From JAKAWW01 sp049966775 (GTDB taxonomy: Archaea > Micrarchaeota > Micrarchaeia > Micrarchaeales > Micrarchaeaceae), in contig JBMFTZ010000012.1 in assembly GCA_049966775.1 (NCBI GenBank), forward strand, positions 1 to 21,587: a stretch of DNA of 21,587 nucleotides. Reading direction: 5' to 3'. How positions within the stretch are numbered: position 1 is the first letter of the stretch; the number at the start of each line of letters is the position of its first letter. The notes under the pieces are model-generated. The model was not told the DNA's origin. It saw only the letters and a program-made list of their open reading frames with translations, and did no database searches. Positions 6,180-14,591 of the stretch are shown here, one piece after another. Position numbers and translations under genes: made by a program.

Positions 6180-6193
6180 AATATTTATTATAG
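6180..6193. promoter_or_regulatory. Shared AT-rich promoter between thpR and the glycosyltransferase gene
   Basis: AATATTTATTATAG lies 19-32 bases upstream of the thpR start on the minus strand and 40-53 bases upstream of the ATG at 6233 on the plus strand, where a short leader carrying GGAGGT (6221-6226) follows. Confidence 0.5.
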
Positions 6194-6232
6194 TGTGCAA
6201 TAATATCTTTATTGCTTATTGGAGGTTTGCTT

Positions 6233-6916
6233 ATGCCTAAAGAGGACTACAGCGATACCACTGTGATCGTTCCGGTAAAAAATGAACCCGCAACCGCCGT
6301 AAGCGGCGTGCTCAGCGGCATATTTAAGAATCTGCCATCATGCAGCGTGATTGTCATATACAAGGGAAAAAGCATTGCAGGCGCGGGACGTTCAGGCAAC
6401 CTTACGCTTATTAGGCAAAAAAGCGATGGCAAGGGCGCGGCTTGCTATGAAGCCGTTAAATACGTGGATACGCCGATCATGTGCATCATAGACGGGGACA
6501 TGACGTATTCGGCGCGCGATCTCAGAAAGCTAATTGCCGAGGTGCGCAACGGCGCTGATATCGCGATAGGAAACAGGCTGCATAACCTGAGCACCAAAAT
6601 AATGCCAAGATATGTGCAATTCGGCAATAGGATGCTCACCACGATGCTCAACGTTTTGTATGGCACGCGCTTCAAGGACTCGCAGACGGGCCTGAGGGCT
6701 ATGAAGAAAGGCGCATTTGAATCGCTAAATATGACCGAGCGCCGCTTCGGGTTCGAGGAAGAGATGCTCATAAGGGCGAAGCGCAAGAACTATAATGTCG
6801 CGGAATTGCCAATAGGCTATGCAGTGAGGGAGGGCAGTTCGAAGCAGCTGAAGCCCCTTGATGGCATCAAGCTCATGCTTATACTGTTCAAGCACCTGTT
6901 TGACTCCGCAGAATAG
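6233..6916 (+). CDS. Family 2 glycosyltransferase (dolichol-phosphate-sugar synthase-like)
   Basis: A 227-residue GT-A fold enzyme with VIVPVKNE (residues 11-18), DGD (87-89) as the metal/nucleotide-sugar Asp motif, and DSQTGLRAM (149-157), the acceptor-side block typical of polyprenyl-phosphate glycosyltransferases. The protein ends in a possible membrane-association helix (LMLILFKHLF). The DDGS motif usual after the second strand is replaced by IYKGKS, so one conserved Asp pair of the nucleotide pocket is missing. The start ATG follows GGAGGT by six bases, the strongest Shine-Dalgarno sequence in the window. It probably loads a sugar on a lipid carrier or extends a lipid-linked glycan, together with the flippase and glycosyltransferase on the opposite strand. 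Substrate unknown. Confidence 0.86.
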   Translation: MPKEDYSDTTVIVPVKNEPATAVSGVLSGIFKNLPSCSVIVIYKGKSIAGAGRSGNLTLIRQKSDGKGAACYEAVKYVDTPIMCIIDGDMTYSARDLRKLIAEVRNGADIAIGNRLHNLSTKIMPRYVQFGNRMLTTMLNVLYGTRFKDSQTGLRAMKKGAFESLNMTERRFGFEEEMLIRAKRKNYNVAELPIGYAVREGSSKQLKPLDGIKLMLILFKHLFDSAE

Positions 6917-6931
6917 CGAGACATGTGAAGC

Positions 6932-8497
6932 TTAGCTTCTTACGAAAAGCGCGGCATACCTTGTGAGCATGCGCATTATGTACCCGAGGACGGGCACGCC
7001 GGACATTAGCGAAGAGAGATTGCCAAGATCGCGCCTGCTTGCTGCGCCAGTTGCAGCCACTATCGCAGGATATGCTATAAGCTGCTCGGCGAGCGCGGCG
7101 ACAAGCAGCGGTATGAAATTGCTACCGAAAAGCAGCATTAAGGGCAAAAGCATTGCAGTGCTGAGAAGGCCGGCAAGCACCACGCGCAGAATCCTCTTCC
7201 ACCTGAGCTTTATGTTAAGCACGCCACGCACTGCATGCACATAAAGTGCAAGCAAAAGCACAGGGGCAAGTGCGTAGAATAGGAGCACAAAACCCAGGCC
7301 CTTTAGCCCTATTACGAATGCGGGCATCAGAGCCAGCTCCACCACGACCATGATGGCGTTGTATTTGAGCACCTTCCTCACCTTGCTCGCGCTGATGAGC
7401 AGCATCGACGTGTAGGTGCCCACAAGGCCCACAAGCGTGCCTATGCCTATTATGGCGACGAACAGCGCCGCGTTGCCATATGCAGCGCCGAAAACCGTCA
7501 CGACAAACGGCCTGGCGAGCACCGCTATAAACAGTATTACGGGCGTGATCAGCAGGAATGCCACGTATATCGCGTAGTTGTATATTCTTCCGATGTGGCG
7601 CTTCAGGCTTGTGGTGAGCGTTGAAGAGAACATGGGCAGTATGGAGAGGCTTATCGAGCCGGTGAGTACGCCCAGTATGGATATGGTCCTGGTGGAAACG
7701 CCTATGTAGCCTATCACGGCAGAGGATACAAATATTCCAAGGAACAGCAGCGAGAAGTTATTTGACACCGCGCCAAGCACATTTGAAACCGCAAGCGGCA
7801 GAGAAAAGCCCATAAGCTTCTTTATTCTTGCAGCGCTTGGAGCGCGCACCCTAAGCTTCTGCTTTACATATATGTAATATATGGCGATCACTATGCCCAC
7901 CGCAAAACCGCTTATTATGCCGATTATGGGCGCGATCGCGCCGAAACCGTATATGGCAAGCGTTATCCCCACCGCTGCCTGCACAATGGCCTGCGATGCC
8001 ATTATCATAGCCACGTATGCACCCTTGCCAAAGCCAACAAGAGCACTATATGCAGGAGTGAAGATCATGGAGAGGAACACTATGAGGGAGACCACGTCAA
8101 CTATATAGGCGTAGGAAGCGCTGTGCATTATGGTTGAAGCAAGAAAGCTGCTAAAAAGTAAGGTCAGTATCGCAAATAAAAGCCCCACCATAGCAACGGC
8201 AGCAAACCCGTCTGCCAGAAGGTGCTCTATGTCCGTTATCCTGGCGTGCGCCTTATATTCGGCAATGAACTTGTTGAACGCCGTGCCTATGCCAAAGTCG
8301 CCCACCGCCCCGAAGAGTGCTGATACGGCAATCGCCAGGGTGTATATGCCGTAGGTGCTCGGCCCTAGTATCCTGGCTATAACTATGAACGCTATCCCGG
8401 CAAGCACAGTAGAGGCGAGCTGGCCGAGCATCAGGAATGTCGCAACGTGCGCTGCCCTTGCGCCAATCCCGTTCACTGTGCTTGCACTACTTGCCAT
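6932..8497 (-). CDS. Polysaccharide/lipid-linked oligosaccharide flippase (Wzx/MOP superfamily)
   Basis: A 521-residue protein with 13-14 hydrophobic segments over its whole length and short basic loops. The N-terminal part resembles the polysaccharide biosynthesis (RfbX/Wzx) family: LGQLASTVLAGIAFIVIARILGPSTYGIYTLA, followed by DFGIGTAFNKFIAEY. Such proteins turn undecaprenyl- or dolichyl-linked glycans across the membrane. The start codon follows the stop of the upstream glycosyltransferase by four bases, and its GGTGA overlaps that stop, so translation is coupled and the two proteins probably act on the same glycan. It is convergent with the glycosyltransferase at 6233, with a 15-base gap. 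Confidence 0.9.
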   Translation of the reverse strand: MASSASTVNGIGARAAHVATFLMLGQLASTVLAGIAFIVIARILGPSTYGIYTLAIAVSALFGAVGDFGIGTAFNKFIAEYKAHARITDIEHLLADGFAAVAMVGLLFAILTLLFSSFLASTIMHSASYAYIVDVVSLIVFLSMIFTPAYSALVGFGKGAYVAMIMASQAIVQAAVGITLAIYGFGAIAPIIGIISGFAVGIVIAIYYIYVKQKLRVRAPSAARIKKLMGFSLPLAVSNVLGAVSNNFSLLFLGIFVSSAVIGYIGVSTRTISILGVLTGSISLSILPMFSSTLTTSLKRHIGRIYNYAIYVAFLLITPVILFIAVLARPFVVTVFGAAYGNAALFVAIIGIGTLVGLVGTYTSMLLISASKVRKVLKYNAIMVVVELALMPAFVIGLKGLGFVLLFYALAPVLLLALYVHAVRGVLNIKLRWKRILRVVLAGLLSTAMLLPLMLLFGSNFIPLLVAALAEQLIAYPAIVAATGAASRRDLGNLSSLMSGVPVLGYIMRMLTRYAALFVRS

Positions 8498-8501
8498 AAC
8501 T

Positions 8502-9212
8502 TCACCTAAACACGGATTTCAATGTGTCCAGCATTATTTTGGGCTTGAACTTGGAATTGCCGCTGCTCCTGTTATGAAAAGTGGCATAAGGCACCTCCCC
8601 TATGGTTACGCCCTTACCGGCAAGCCTTAGGGTATCAAGCAGCACCTTGTAACCTGTACCCGCATACGAATCAGCATGCTCTCTTATAATTCTCTTGAAA
8701 AGCCTTGTCCTTATTCCGAAAAAGCCAGACATCATGTCATTGCATACGGGCTTGCGCCTCAGCTTTAGCACCGCATATGCTATGTATGCCATGCCCTTCG
8801 ACATTACCCGCCTGTGCAGCCCCCACGACTTCACGCGCGTCCTCACGCCCACCACTATATCGTAGCTGTCAAGCTTCTTGTAAATATGCCTCACTTTGCT
8901 CACAGGGTGCTGCATGTCAGCATCCATCACCACAATCTTGCTTGTGCTTACCTGCATTGCGGCGCTTATCACGCTTATGGTGAGACCGTGCACCCTGGAG
9001 CTGGAGCGGTCAAGCAATGATATGCAATGATGCTTCCTAGAAAGCTTGCGAACTAGCTCCCTTGTACCGTCGGTGGAGCCATCATCTGCGAAAAGTATGC
9101 GCGCGCCCTTGTACGCACCAGTGATGAGCAACGCTATCTTGTCAACATTTTCGACCTCGTTAAAAGTTGGAATTATAAGTGTAAGATCCTTGTAATCGCC
9201 GTTATTCGCCAA
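8502..9212 (-). CDS. Family 2 glycosyltransferase, dolichyl-phosphate mannose synthase-like
   Basis: A 236-residue DPM1-type enzyme. LTLIIPTFNEVENV (residues 10-23), DDGSTDGT (43-50), DADMQHP (97-103) and the GFFGIRTRLFKR block are all in the expected order and spacing. It has no C-terminal membrane domain, as in the single-domain DPM1 class. It transfers a sugar, usually mannose or glucose, from a nucleotide donor to a polyprenyl phosphate at the cytoplasmic face, feeding GT-C enzymes and N-glycosylation. The only workable start before the first motif is TTG at 9212, three bases after GTGAT. It is translationally coupled to the flippase. The sugar cannot be told from sequence. Confidence 0.9.
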   Translation of the reverse strand: MANNGDYKDLTLIIPTFNEVENVDKIALLITGAYKGARILFADDGSTDGTRELVRKLSRKHHCISLLDRSSSRVHGLTISVISAAMQVSTSKIVVMDADMQHPVSKVRHIYKKLDSYDIVVGVRTRVKSWGLHRRVMSKGMAYIAYAVLKLRRKPVCNDMMSGFFGIRTRLFKRIIREHADSYAGTGYKVLLDTLRLAGKGVTIGEVPYATFHNRSSGNSKFKPKIMLDTLKSVFR

Positions 9213-9268
9213 AGTATCACTTATTTAGATTTGTTAGAAAGATATTAAGAGAATATCTGTGCTTGAAT

Positions 9269-9280
9269 CTTACATATATG
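9269..9280 (+). promoter_or_regulatory. Probable TATA box for the GT-C-like gene
   Basis: The AT-rich CTTACATATATG lies about 48 bases upstream of the GTG at 9323, implying a leader of roughly 20 bases if that start is right, or a start nearer 9300 if the transcript is leaderless. Confidence 0.45.
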
Positions 9281-9322
9281 TGAGGCGATTTAACGGCCGC
9301 AAGGAGTCCCAAACCACGGGTC

Positions 9323-11491
9323 GTGCTTTTGGCAGTTGCTTTTATATACCTGGTTGCCGCGCTCGCCATGTTCTTCCCCTTGACTGAGGGCATAACCAAA
9401 ACCGCGCCGGGCAATGGAGCATTCGCTTACACAGACCTGTGGAGCTTCTGGTGGATAGATCATGCGCTTTTCAATGACATAAACCCGTTCGTGACGTACA
9501 TGCTCTTCTATCCGGTCGGTGTTAACCTTACTGCGCAGCAGCTCTCCATCTTAACGCCAGTAGTATTCGGTCCTTTCGGCGCTTTGGGAACCGCTTTTGC
9601 ATATAATGTTGCGCTTTTCACAGGATTCATGCTGAGCGGCTTCTGCATGTTTTTGCTCGCGAAATACATAACGCATGGCCTGTACGGGCCGTTTGTCGCG
9701 GGGCTTATATTTGAGTTTGGCGCGCTGCACGTTGCCGGAGCGTATACCAGCATGCCACTCATGTTTGTGGCGTTCATTCCTTTGTTCGTGTATTTCATGA
9801 TTAAGGCGTTCAGCGAGCCCGTGTATAAGGGCAACGCATTCATGATGGGCGTGTCGCTAGTTCTGGCTTCGCTGATGGGGAATGTTTATCAGGCCGTGCT
9901 CCTAGAAGTGCTGTTCATATGCGCTTTCATCGCGTATCTTGCACACGGCAGGCTGCACAAAAGCGTTCAAGCAAAAAGATACACAATGATGCTTGTGTCG
10001 TTCGCCGTGGCTGCGGTAATAGCCGGCATAGCGTACATGCCCCTATTCGGCACAACCCCGAGCATACAGGAAGAGCAGGCAATGAGCGCCAGCGTCGAAT
10101 CTTTTTTCATACCGAGCTATTATAACGGGCTTGCTCACAGCGCGGTGATGCACCTGCCCGTCTACTCGCAGCTTGCGGAATACCGCAGCACTTACATCGG
10201 CTATGCTACGCTGCTGCTTGCAGCGGCCGGCGGCTATGCGACCAGAAAGAGGATTTCCACTAAGCTGCTTGCGCTGCTCGCGTTCTTTTCTGGCTGGTTG
10301 GCCCTTGGCCCAGTTATCACGCTTGCCGGCTCTGGCAAGGGGATTGGCGGGCTTTACGCGCTTTACGCCCTGTTGCCCTACTTTAATGTGCTCCATGAGC
10401 CTGTCTATTTTGACCTGCTTGCAACGCTTGCGATTGCTGTGCTAGCTGCATACGGCATTGATATGCTCGCGCAAAGAATGCACAAACAGGGCAGCACAAT
10501 TTTGGTAATAGCGATCATTTCGCTCGCCGTGCTTGCGGAAAACAACGGCATGCCTCTTGGCGCTAGCACACAGGCTGCGTTCTACACGCGCATAACCGTG
10601 CCGTCAATATACAGCATAATAGGCTCTTCCAGCGGCAACTTTTCTGTGCTGGTGCTGCCAGGCATCTCTACGCCAAGCAACGACACTTCGGCGCTCTACG
10701 CCAGCGAAGCGGACTTCTACTCAAGCATTGCACACAAGCCAATTGTGGGGGGCTACTCGGAAAGCGAGAATTTCACCGACATAGAATCTGTATACAACGT
10801 TCCGCTGGCAATGCAGGCCACGAACCTCGCATATTTCAATGAGTTTTCATATGCTTCGCCAGTGGTACAGAACTACACAAACCAGACGCTGCTTACGCTT
10901 TACAATTACGGCACTGCGGTGATAGTGGTAAACAAGAACGCATACAACGAGTCTGATTTTCTCGGCCTTGCAAATTATATGGTACGCCTGTTCGGGGCGC
11001 CCGTGCACAACGGCGCCAATGATATCGCTTTTGAAACCGCCCATGCGATTAACGCTTCCATATACAGAAGCTTCGTGGCATACCCCGCACTGAACGAGTG
11101 GATCCCTGTAAGCATTTATGTCAACGCAACGCCTGTGCAGCTTTGGGAGCCGGGGATGCAGTCAAGCAGCGGCAGCTTCTATGGCGCCATAACAGTGTAC
11201 GCCCCATATGCGGACACAACAGGCATTGCAAACGGCACATATGCCGCGCAGTCGACACCAACAAGGATAGGCTTTGATGCATACTCAAGCGGGCGCGGGA
11301 GCATCGAGATTGGGGAGCTCAGCAATAATCTCAATAGGACGATAGTACTGGGATCGTTTAATACAACAGCAACGCTGCAGCACTACGTGCTCAACGCAAC
11401 GCTCTGGTCAGGGCCGTACGGCAACATACTATTCTTTATAACACAACCGGCAGAGCGCGCCTACGTGTACAACATAACATTTTCGAGGTAA
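9323..11491 (+). CDS. Large membrane protein, GT-C-like glycosyltransferase candidate
   Basis: A protein of 722 residues. Residues 1 to about 410 hold some 11 hydrophobic segments, and the rest is an extracytoplasmic domain with many N-glycosylation sequons. After the first membrane segment comes YTDLWSFWWIDH (residues 36-47), then PFVTYMLFYPVGVNL. An acidic first outer loop followed by a YP-G motif is the usual layout of GT-C enzymes, which take sugars from polyprenyl-phosphate donors. Placement next to a DPM1-like enzyme and a flippase supports a role in glycan assembly or protein glycosylation. No STT3-type WWDYG motif is seen, so it is not an obvious oligosaccharyltransferase. The start is uncertain: the frame is closed by TGA at 9281 and GTG 9323 has no well-spaced ribosome-binding site. 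Confidence 0.75.
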   Translation: MLLAVAFIYLVAALAMFFPLTEGITKTAPGNGAFAYTDLWSFWWIDHALFNDINPFVTYMLFYPVGVNLTAQQLSILTPVVFGPFGALGTAFAYNVALFTGFMLSGFCMFLLAKYITHGLYGPFVAGLIFEFGALHVAGAYTSMPLMFVAFIPLFVYFMIKAFSEPVYKGNAFMMGVSLVLASLMGNVYQAVLLEVLFICAFIAYLAHGRLHKSVQAKRYTMMLVSFAVAAVIAGIAYMPLFGTTPSIQEEQAMSASVESFFIPSYYNGLAHSAVMHLPVYSQLAEYRSTYIGYATLLLAAAGGYATRKRISTKLLALLAFFSGWLALGPVITLAGSGKGIGGLYALYALLPYFNVLHEPVYFDLLATLAIAVLAAYGIDMLAQRMHKQGSTILVIAIISLAVLAENNGMPLGASTQAAFYTRITVPSIYSIIGSSSGNFSVLVLPGISTPSNDTSALYASEADFYSSIAHKPIVGGYSESENFTDIESVYNVPLAMQATNLAYFNEFSYASPVVQNYTNQTLLTLYNYGTAVIVVNKNAYNESDFLGLANYMVRLFGAPVHNGANDIAFETAHAINASIYRSFVAYPALNEWIPVSIYVNATPVQLWEPGMQSSSGSFYGAITVYAPYADTTGIANGTYAAQSTPTRIGFDAYSSGRGSIEIGELSNNLNRTIVLGSFNTTATLQHYVLNATLWSGPYGNILFFITQPAERAYVYNITFSR

Positions 11492-11496
11492 TAAAG

Positions 11497-12135
11497 GTGA
11501 ACGCGCCAAAAGTTATAGTAGACAGCAGGGAGCGCAACGCTGGCATAACTAGCGCACTTGAATCGGAGGGGCTCGAAATAAGTATTGAGGCGCTTCCCGT
11601 GGGTGACTATGCGATATCTGATAGGGTATGCATAGAGAGGAAGACGGTGAGCGATTTTGAAAGCTCGCTCATTGACGGCAGGCTATTTGACCAGATAAGC
11701 AGACTCAAGGAGCACTACGCTTTCCCCATATTGATAATAGAAGGCGAAGAGGGCTTCAGGCTGAAGAGCACGGTCATAAACGGCACAATAGCACATTTGT
11801 ACATACGCTACGGCATTGTCTGCATCACCACAGGAGGCAGCAAAGAGACGGCCGCACTCATAGCAAGCCTCGCCAAACAGGAGCAGCAAGACGAGCGAAG
11901 GGAGCCTTCGCCAAAAGGGGGCACTAGGGCATACACGGAAAAGCAGTTCCAAGAGTTTGTGGTAGGCAGCCTTCCTGGCGTGGGGGCCAAGATAGCAAGA
12001 TCACTATTGGAGCATTTTGGCTCAATTAAAAAGATCGCTGAAGCGAGCGAAGAAGAGCTGAGAGCCGTGGACAAGATAGGCAAGAAGAAGGCTGCGCTTA
12101 TCAGCAAAATACTCAATAGGCGCTATGGGGACTAG
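11497..12135 (+). CDS. xpf: XPF/ERCC4-type structure-specific endonuclease, helicase-less form
   Basis: A 212-residue nuclease. The ERCC4 domain is clear: VDSRER (residues 8-13), GDY (36-38), IERKTVSDF (46-54) with the catalytic ERKxxxD, and a Gly-rich end of the fold. A tandem helix-hairpin-helix domain follows (LPGVGAKIARSLLEHFGSI and VDKIGKKKAALISKIL). It cuts branched DNA such as 3' flaps and forks, and works as a homodimer. There is no N-terminal helicase, so it is like the short crenarchaeal XPF rather than euryarchaeal Hef. The GTG start lies six bases after the previous stop, with AGGT upstream inside the end of the GT-C gene. Its TAG stop overlaps the Cgi121 stop on the other strand within a shared CTAG. 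Confidence 0.93.
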   Translation: MNAPKVIVDSRERNAGITSALESEGLEISIEALPVGDYAISDRVCIERKTVSDFESSLIDGRLFDQISRLKEHYAFPILIIEGEEGFRLKSTVINGTIAHLYIRYGIVCITTGGSKETAALIASLAKQEQQDERREPSPKGGTRAYTEKQFQEFVVGSLPGVGAKIARSLLEHFGSIKKIAEASEEELRAVDKIGKKKAALISKILNRRYGD

Positions 12136-12608
12136 TCGCTTATGCTCAGCAGCGACATTTTGTCCAGTATGTCGTCGAAATCCTTTGCCCCGAGCTTTTC
12201 AAGGGCGCCGCGGTTGGTGCCGCTAAGCTCCTCGGTTACGCCAAGCATCTGCTTGATGCTGCCGTATGCTTCACTGCTGTTGGAGAAAAGCACAGCGCTC
12301 GAGCCGTTCTTTGCCCCTATGATCTCTACGGCTTCGCCTATCTGAAGGGTTAGCGCAGCATAGAGCATCATCTCCATTGCTACGCTATTGGACTTGTTTC
12401 TCTTTTCTATGGTAGCCAGTATCGCGTTCGCATAAGCAAACAGCAGATGATCCCTGCTGAATACCGAGCTTGCGTCAAACAGCTGCACCACAGTGCTACC
12501 AACGCTGAGCTGCTTTGCTTTCCTGATTATATCTTCAACGCCTGCTTTGGGGCTGCACTTCTTTATAATTGCGTCGTTTGCCAAAAACATCTTTTCATTG
12601 TACTGCAT
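12132..12608 (-). CDS. cgi121: KEOPS complex subunit Cgi121 (TPRKB-like)
   Basis: A 158-residue protein with the Cgi121 layout: VVQLFDASSVFSRDHLLFAYANAIL in the first half, then AMEMMLYAALTLQIGEAVEIIG, the helical block conserved in KEOPS-associated Cgi121, then a beta strand (SSAVLF). Cgi121 binds the Bud32 kinase and recruits tRNA through its CCA end for N6-threonylcarbamoyladenosine formation at A37 of ANN-decoding tRNAs, such as the tRNA-Ser(GCU) in this window. No other KEOPS gene is present here. The start overlaps the end of the GNAT-like gene by 14 bases, so it is in the aIF2-beta operon. An internal ATG at residue 7 is an alternative start. Confidence 0.82.
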   Translation of the reverse strand: MQYNEKMFLANDAIIKKCSPKAGVEDIIRKAKQLSVGSTVVQLFDASSVFSRDHLLFAYANAILATIEKRNKSNSVAMEMMLYAALTLQIGEAVEIIGAKNGSSAVLFSNSSEAYGSIKQMLGVTEELSGTNRGALEKLGAKDFDDILDKMSLLSISD

Positions 12609-12870
12609 ACTTCTGCATCTCCTTGTGCTTTGAGAGGTAGTATTCTATGTAGCTGCACGCGGGCTTGACCTTCAGCCCGCTCTTAATCGCAAAAGCGAAA
12701 GCCGCGTTCGAAAGCTTTTCCGCTATGCCTTCGTTGCGCTCCCCTTCCGGCACGTACGTATGGTATATGTACATCACTCCCAATCTTATGCCGTAAAGGA
12801 GCTCTGCGTCGCCGTCATCTGTGCGCACGTAGAACCGGCCTTCCCTTTTGTCATGAAGTATGCGCGCCAT
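12595..12870 (-). CDS. Small GNAT-like N-acetyltransferase (YjdJ/GTNAT-type)
   Basis: A protein of 91 residues. It follows the short GNAT family pattern: a first strand pair with EGRFYVRTDDGDAELLYGI, then YIYHTYVPEGERNEGIAEKLSNAAFAFA, where the R/N-x-G-I-A turn is the acetyl-CoA pyrophosphate loop, then GLKVKPACSYIEYYLSKHKE with the PxCSY motif typical of this subfamily. The usual loop RGxGIA is altered to RNEGIA. Physiological substrates of this family are mostly unknown. The frame begins at 12903, inside the radical SAM gene, but ATG 12870 starts at the family N-terminus, nine bases after that gene's stop, and is preferred. Confidence 0.8.
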   Translation of the reverse strand: MARILHDKREGRFYVRTDDGDAELLYGIRLGVMYIYHTYVPEGERNEGIAEKLSNAAFAFAIKSGLKVKPACSYIEYYLSKHKEMQKYAVQ

Positions 12871-12878
12871 TGGAATGC

Positions 12879-14561
12879 CTAAAGCTTCTCTGCCACAGCC
12901 CAACTCTCTATCTCGGTGCTGCTCCCTATGCCATAATGCTTGGCTTTTTCTATGTCCAGGCCCGCCTTCCTCGCTATGTGCTCCACAGTCTTCAACATCA
13001 TGTAGCCGCCGAGCGATATCAGTGATGACGTACCCACCTTTACTAGCGGGGAGCCCTTCGCCTCTTTCCTCGAATCCCTTGCAGCCATCTTTGCGAGATG
13101 CGCGTAGGATGCATAGTACACGGCAAGCGCCGAAAGGCTCAACGTATCCGAGAAATTCACCTTCTTCGACTTTATGCGGCCAAGGGGCATGTTGTACAAT
13201 GGTGTTACGGTGAACTCAAACGGCCTGCCGTCAACTACGGAATTGCTTAGCCTGTTTATAAGTGCCACGGTGTCCCAGTTGTCTTCATCGGTTTCCTGCG
13301 CTTGGCCTATCTGGACCGTGAATGCTGGTCTCCAATAATATTTGTTCATGTTGTAAACGCCCTTCCACACAATCTCCTGCCAGCTTCCGTCTACGCCTAT
13401 CTTAAGCGGCAAGGTCTTTGCAGGCATGTGCAGCTTCGCAAGCTTCTCGCTACCTGTTTCAAGGCCCACCTGCACGCCGATCCACCTCCTTGGGCCTGCA
13501 CGGATTATCTTTGACAGCTTTTCTATAAGCCCGGGATACGCCGTGGCTGGGGATATTCTACCGTGGGTCGGATTGGCTATCTTTACACCCGGCAGCTGCA
13601 TTACCATAGTGAACAGGTTTACTAGAGCATCTTCGTTCGGGACGAAGTTCTGGAAGTGCATATAGCCGAAAATTTCATCGGAATGCAGCCAGGCATTCGA
13701 ATAGCCTGCAGCTATGTTGACCTTGATCTCTTTTACTATGTTCTCGACTGACTGGTACCTCAGCGGGCGCAGCGTAACTTCGCAGAAATCGCAACCTATG
13801 CCGCAGCCGCGCATTACCTCCACAAGTGAATCCATTGATGGCTTTACTATAAGTGGTATCTCTTCAAGGCTCGGATATAGCTTGTACTTGTTGCCCCTTG
13901 AAAGGAACTTTTCATGCTGCACAACGCTCCTTCGGAACGAATCGTCATATGTTACGTAGCTGTTCGAAAATGAACCGTCGCCCTGCCCGCTTGATATAAA
14001 TTCAAACAGGTCCGCAACCACCTCGTCGGCCTCGCCTTGGAAGAGAAAATCTATATGCTGCTTCTCTATCTCGTCTTCGAGCAGCGTGTACTCCCATACA
14101 CCTGGACCACCTATGAGCAGCTTCGCTTTCTTGCCCTGCCTAGCCGCGTTGATCTTTTCTATTAGCTCGTCCCACTCCCTGCGCACCCATGCCTGCAGCT
14201 CGTTGCCCCCAAAGAGCGCGTAATATGACATGGTAGTGGGGCCAAGGCCGAACGGATCCATTGTATGCACAGCTATTATTTCTGTATCGTCGCCTATCAA
14301 CTCACCAAGATGATCCGGATGAGCTACGGCCACCTCTTGGGGTTTATACCTCTGCAGCAGCGCAGCCTCTATTTTCCTGAGCCCATAGGGCGCGAACTTG
14401 AGCTCGCCCCTTGGTGTTGCAGGCACCGGCCTGCCCCGGAGGAACTTGTATATCGGAGCCGGTATCGACCTGCTCGGCGCGCTTGGCAGGAAGTCAAGAA
14501 GCGGGAAATGCCTATAATCGTATATGAGCGTATTGTCAGATACGAGCACGAATCTTACCAT
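12879..14561 (-). CDS. Radical SAM protein with N-terminal B12-binding-like domain
   Basis: A protein of 560 residues. The [4Fe-4S] motif CGIGCDFC (C253, C257, C260) is the canonical Cx3Cx2C. The preceding 190 or so residues have the Rossmann-like pattern of B12-binding radical SAM proteins, including IIAVHTMDPFGLG, LLIGGPG and FLFQGEADEV, but no obvious DxHxxG base-off motif. After the cluster come a TIM-barrel-like core (EIFGYMHF, VGLETGSEKLAKLHMPAK) and a C-terminal extension. The reaction is not clear; archaeal relatives include modification enzymes of RNA or protein and many uncharacterised members. ATG 14561 is preferred, since GGTG sits six bases upstream; ATG 14573 would add four residues. 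Its operon (initiation factors, Cgi121) hints at a translation-related role, which is inference. Confidence 0.85.
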   Translation of the reverse strand: MVRFVLVSDNTLIYDYRHFPLLDFLPSAPSRSIPAPIYKFLRGRPVPATPRGELKFAPYGLRKIEAALLQRYKPQEVAVAHPDHLGELIGDDTEIIAVHTMDPFGLGPTTMSYYALFGGNELQAWVRREWDELIEKINAARQGKKAKLLIGGPGVWEYTLLEDEIEKQHIDFLFQGEADEVVADLFEFISSGQGDGSFSNSYVTYDDSFRRSVVQHEKFLSRGNKYKLYPSLEEIPLIVKPSMDSLVEVMRGCGIGCDFCEVTLRPLRYQSVENIVKEIKVNIAAGYSNAWLHSDEIFGYMHFQNFVPNEDALVNLFTMVMQLPGVKIANPTHGRISPATAYPGLIEKLSKIIRAGPRRWIGVQVGLETGSEKLAKLHMPAKTLPLKIGVDGSWQEIVWKGVYNMNKYYWRPAFTVQIGQAQETDEDNWDTVALINRLSNSVVDGRPFEFTVTPLYNMPLGRIKSKKVNFSDTLSLSALAVYYASYAHLAKMAARDSRKEAKGSPLVKVGTSSLISLGGYMMLKTVEHIARKAGLDIEKAKHYGIGSSTEIESWAVAEKL

Positions 14562-14591
14562 ACGGAGCACCATTTTTTGTTCTGGCAGGTA

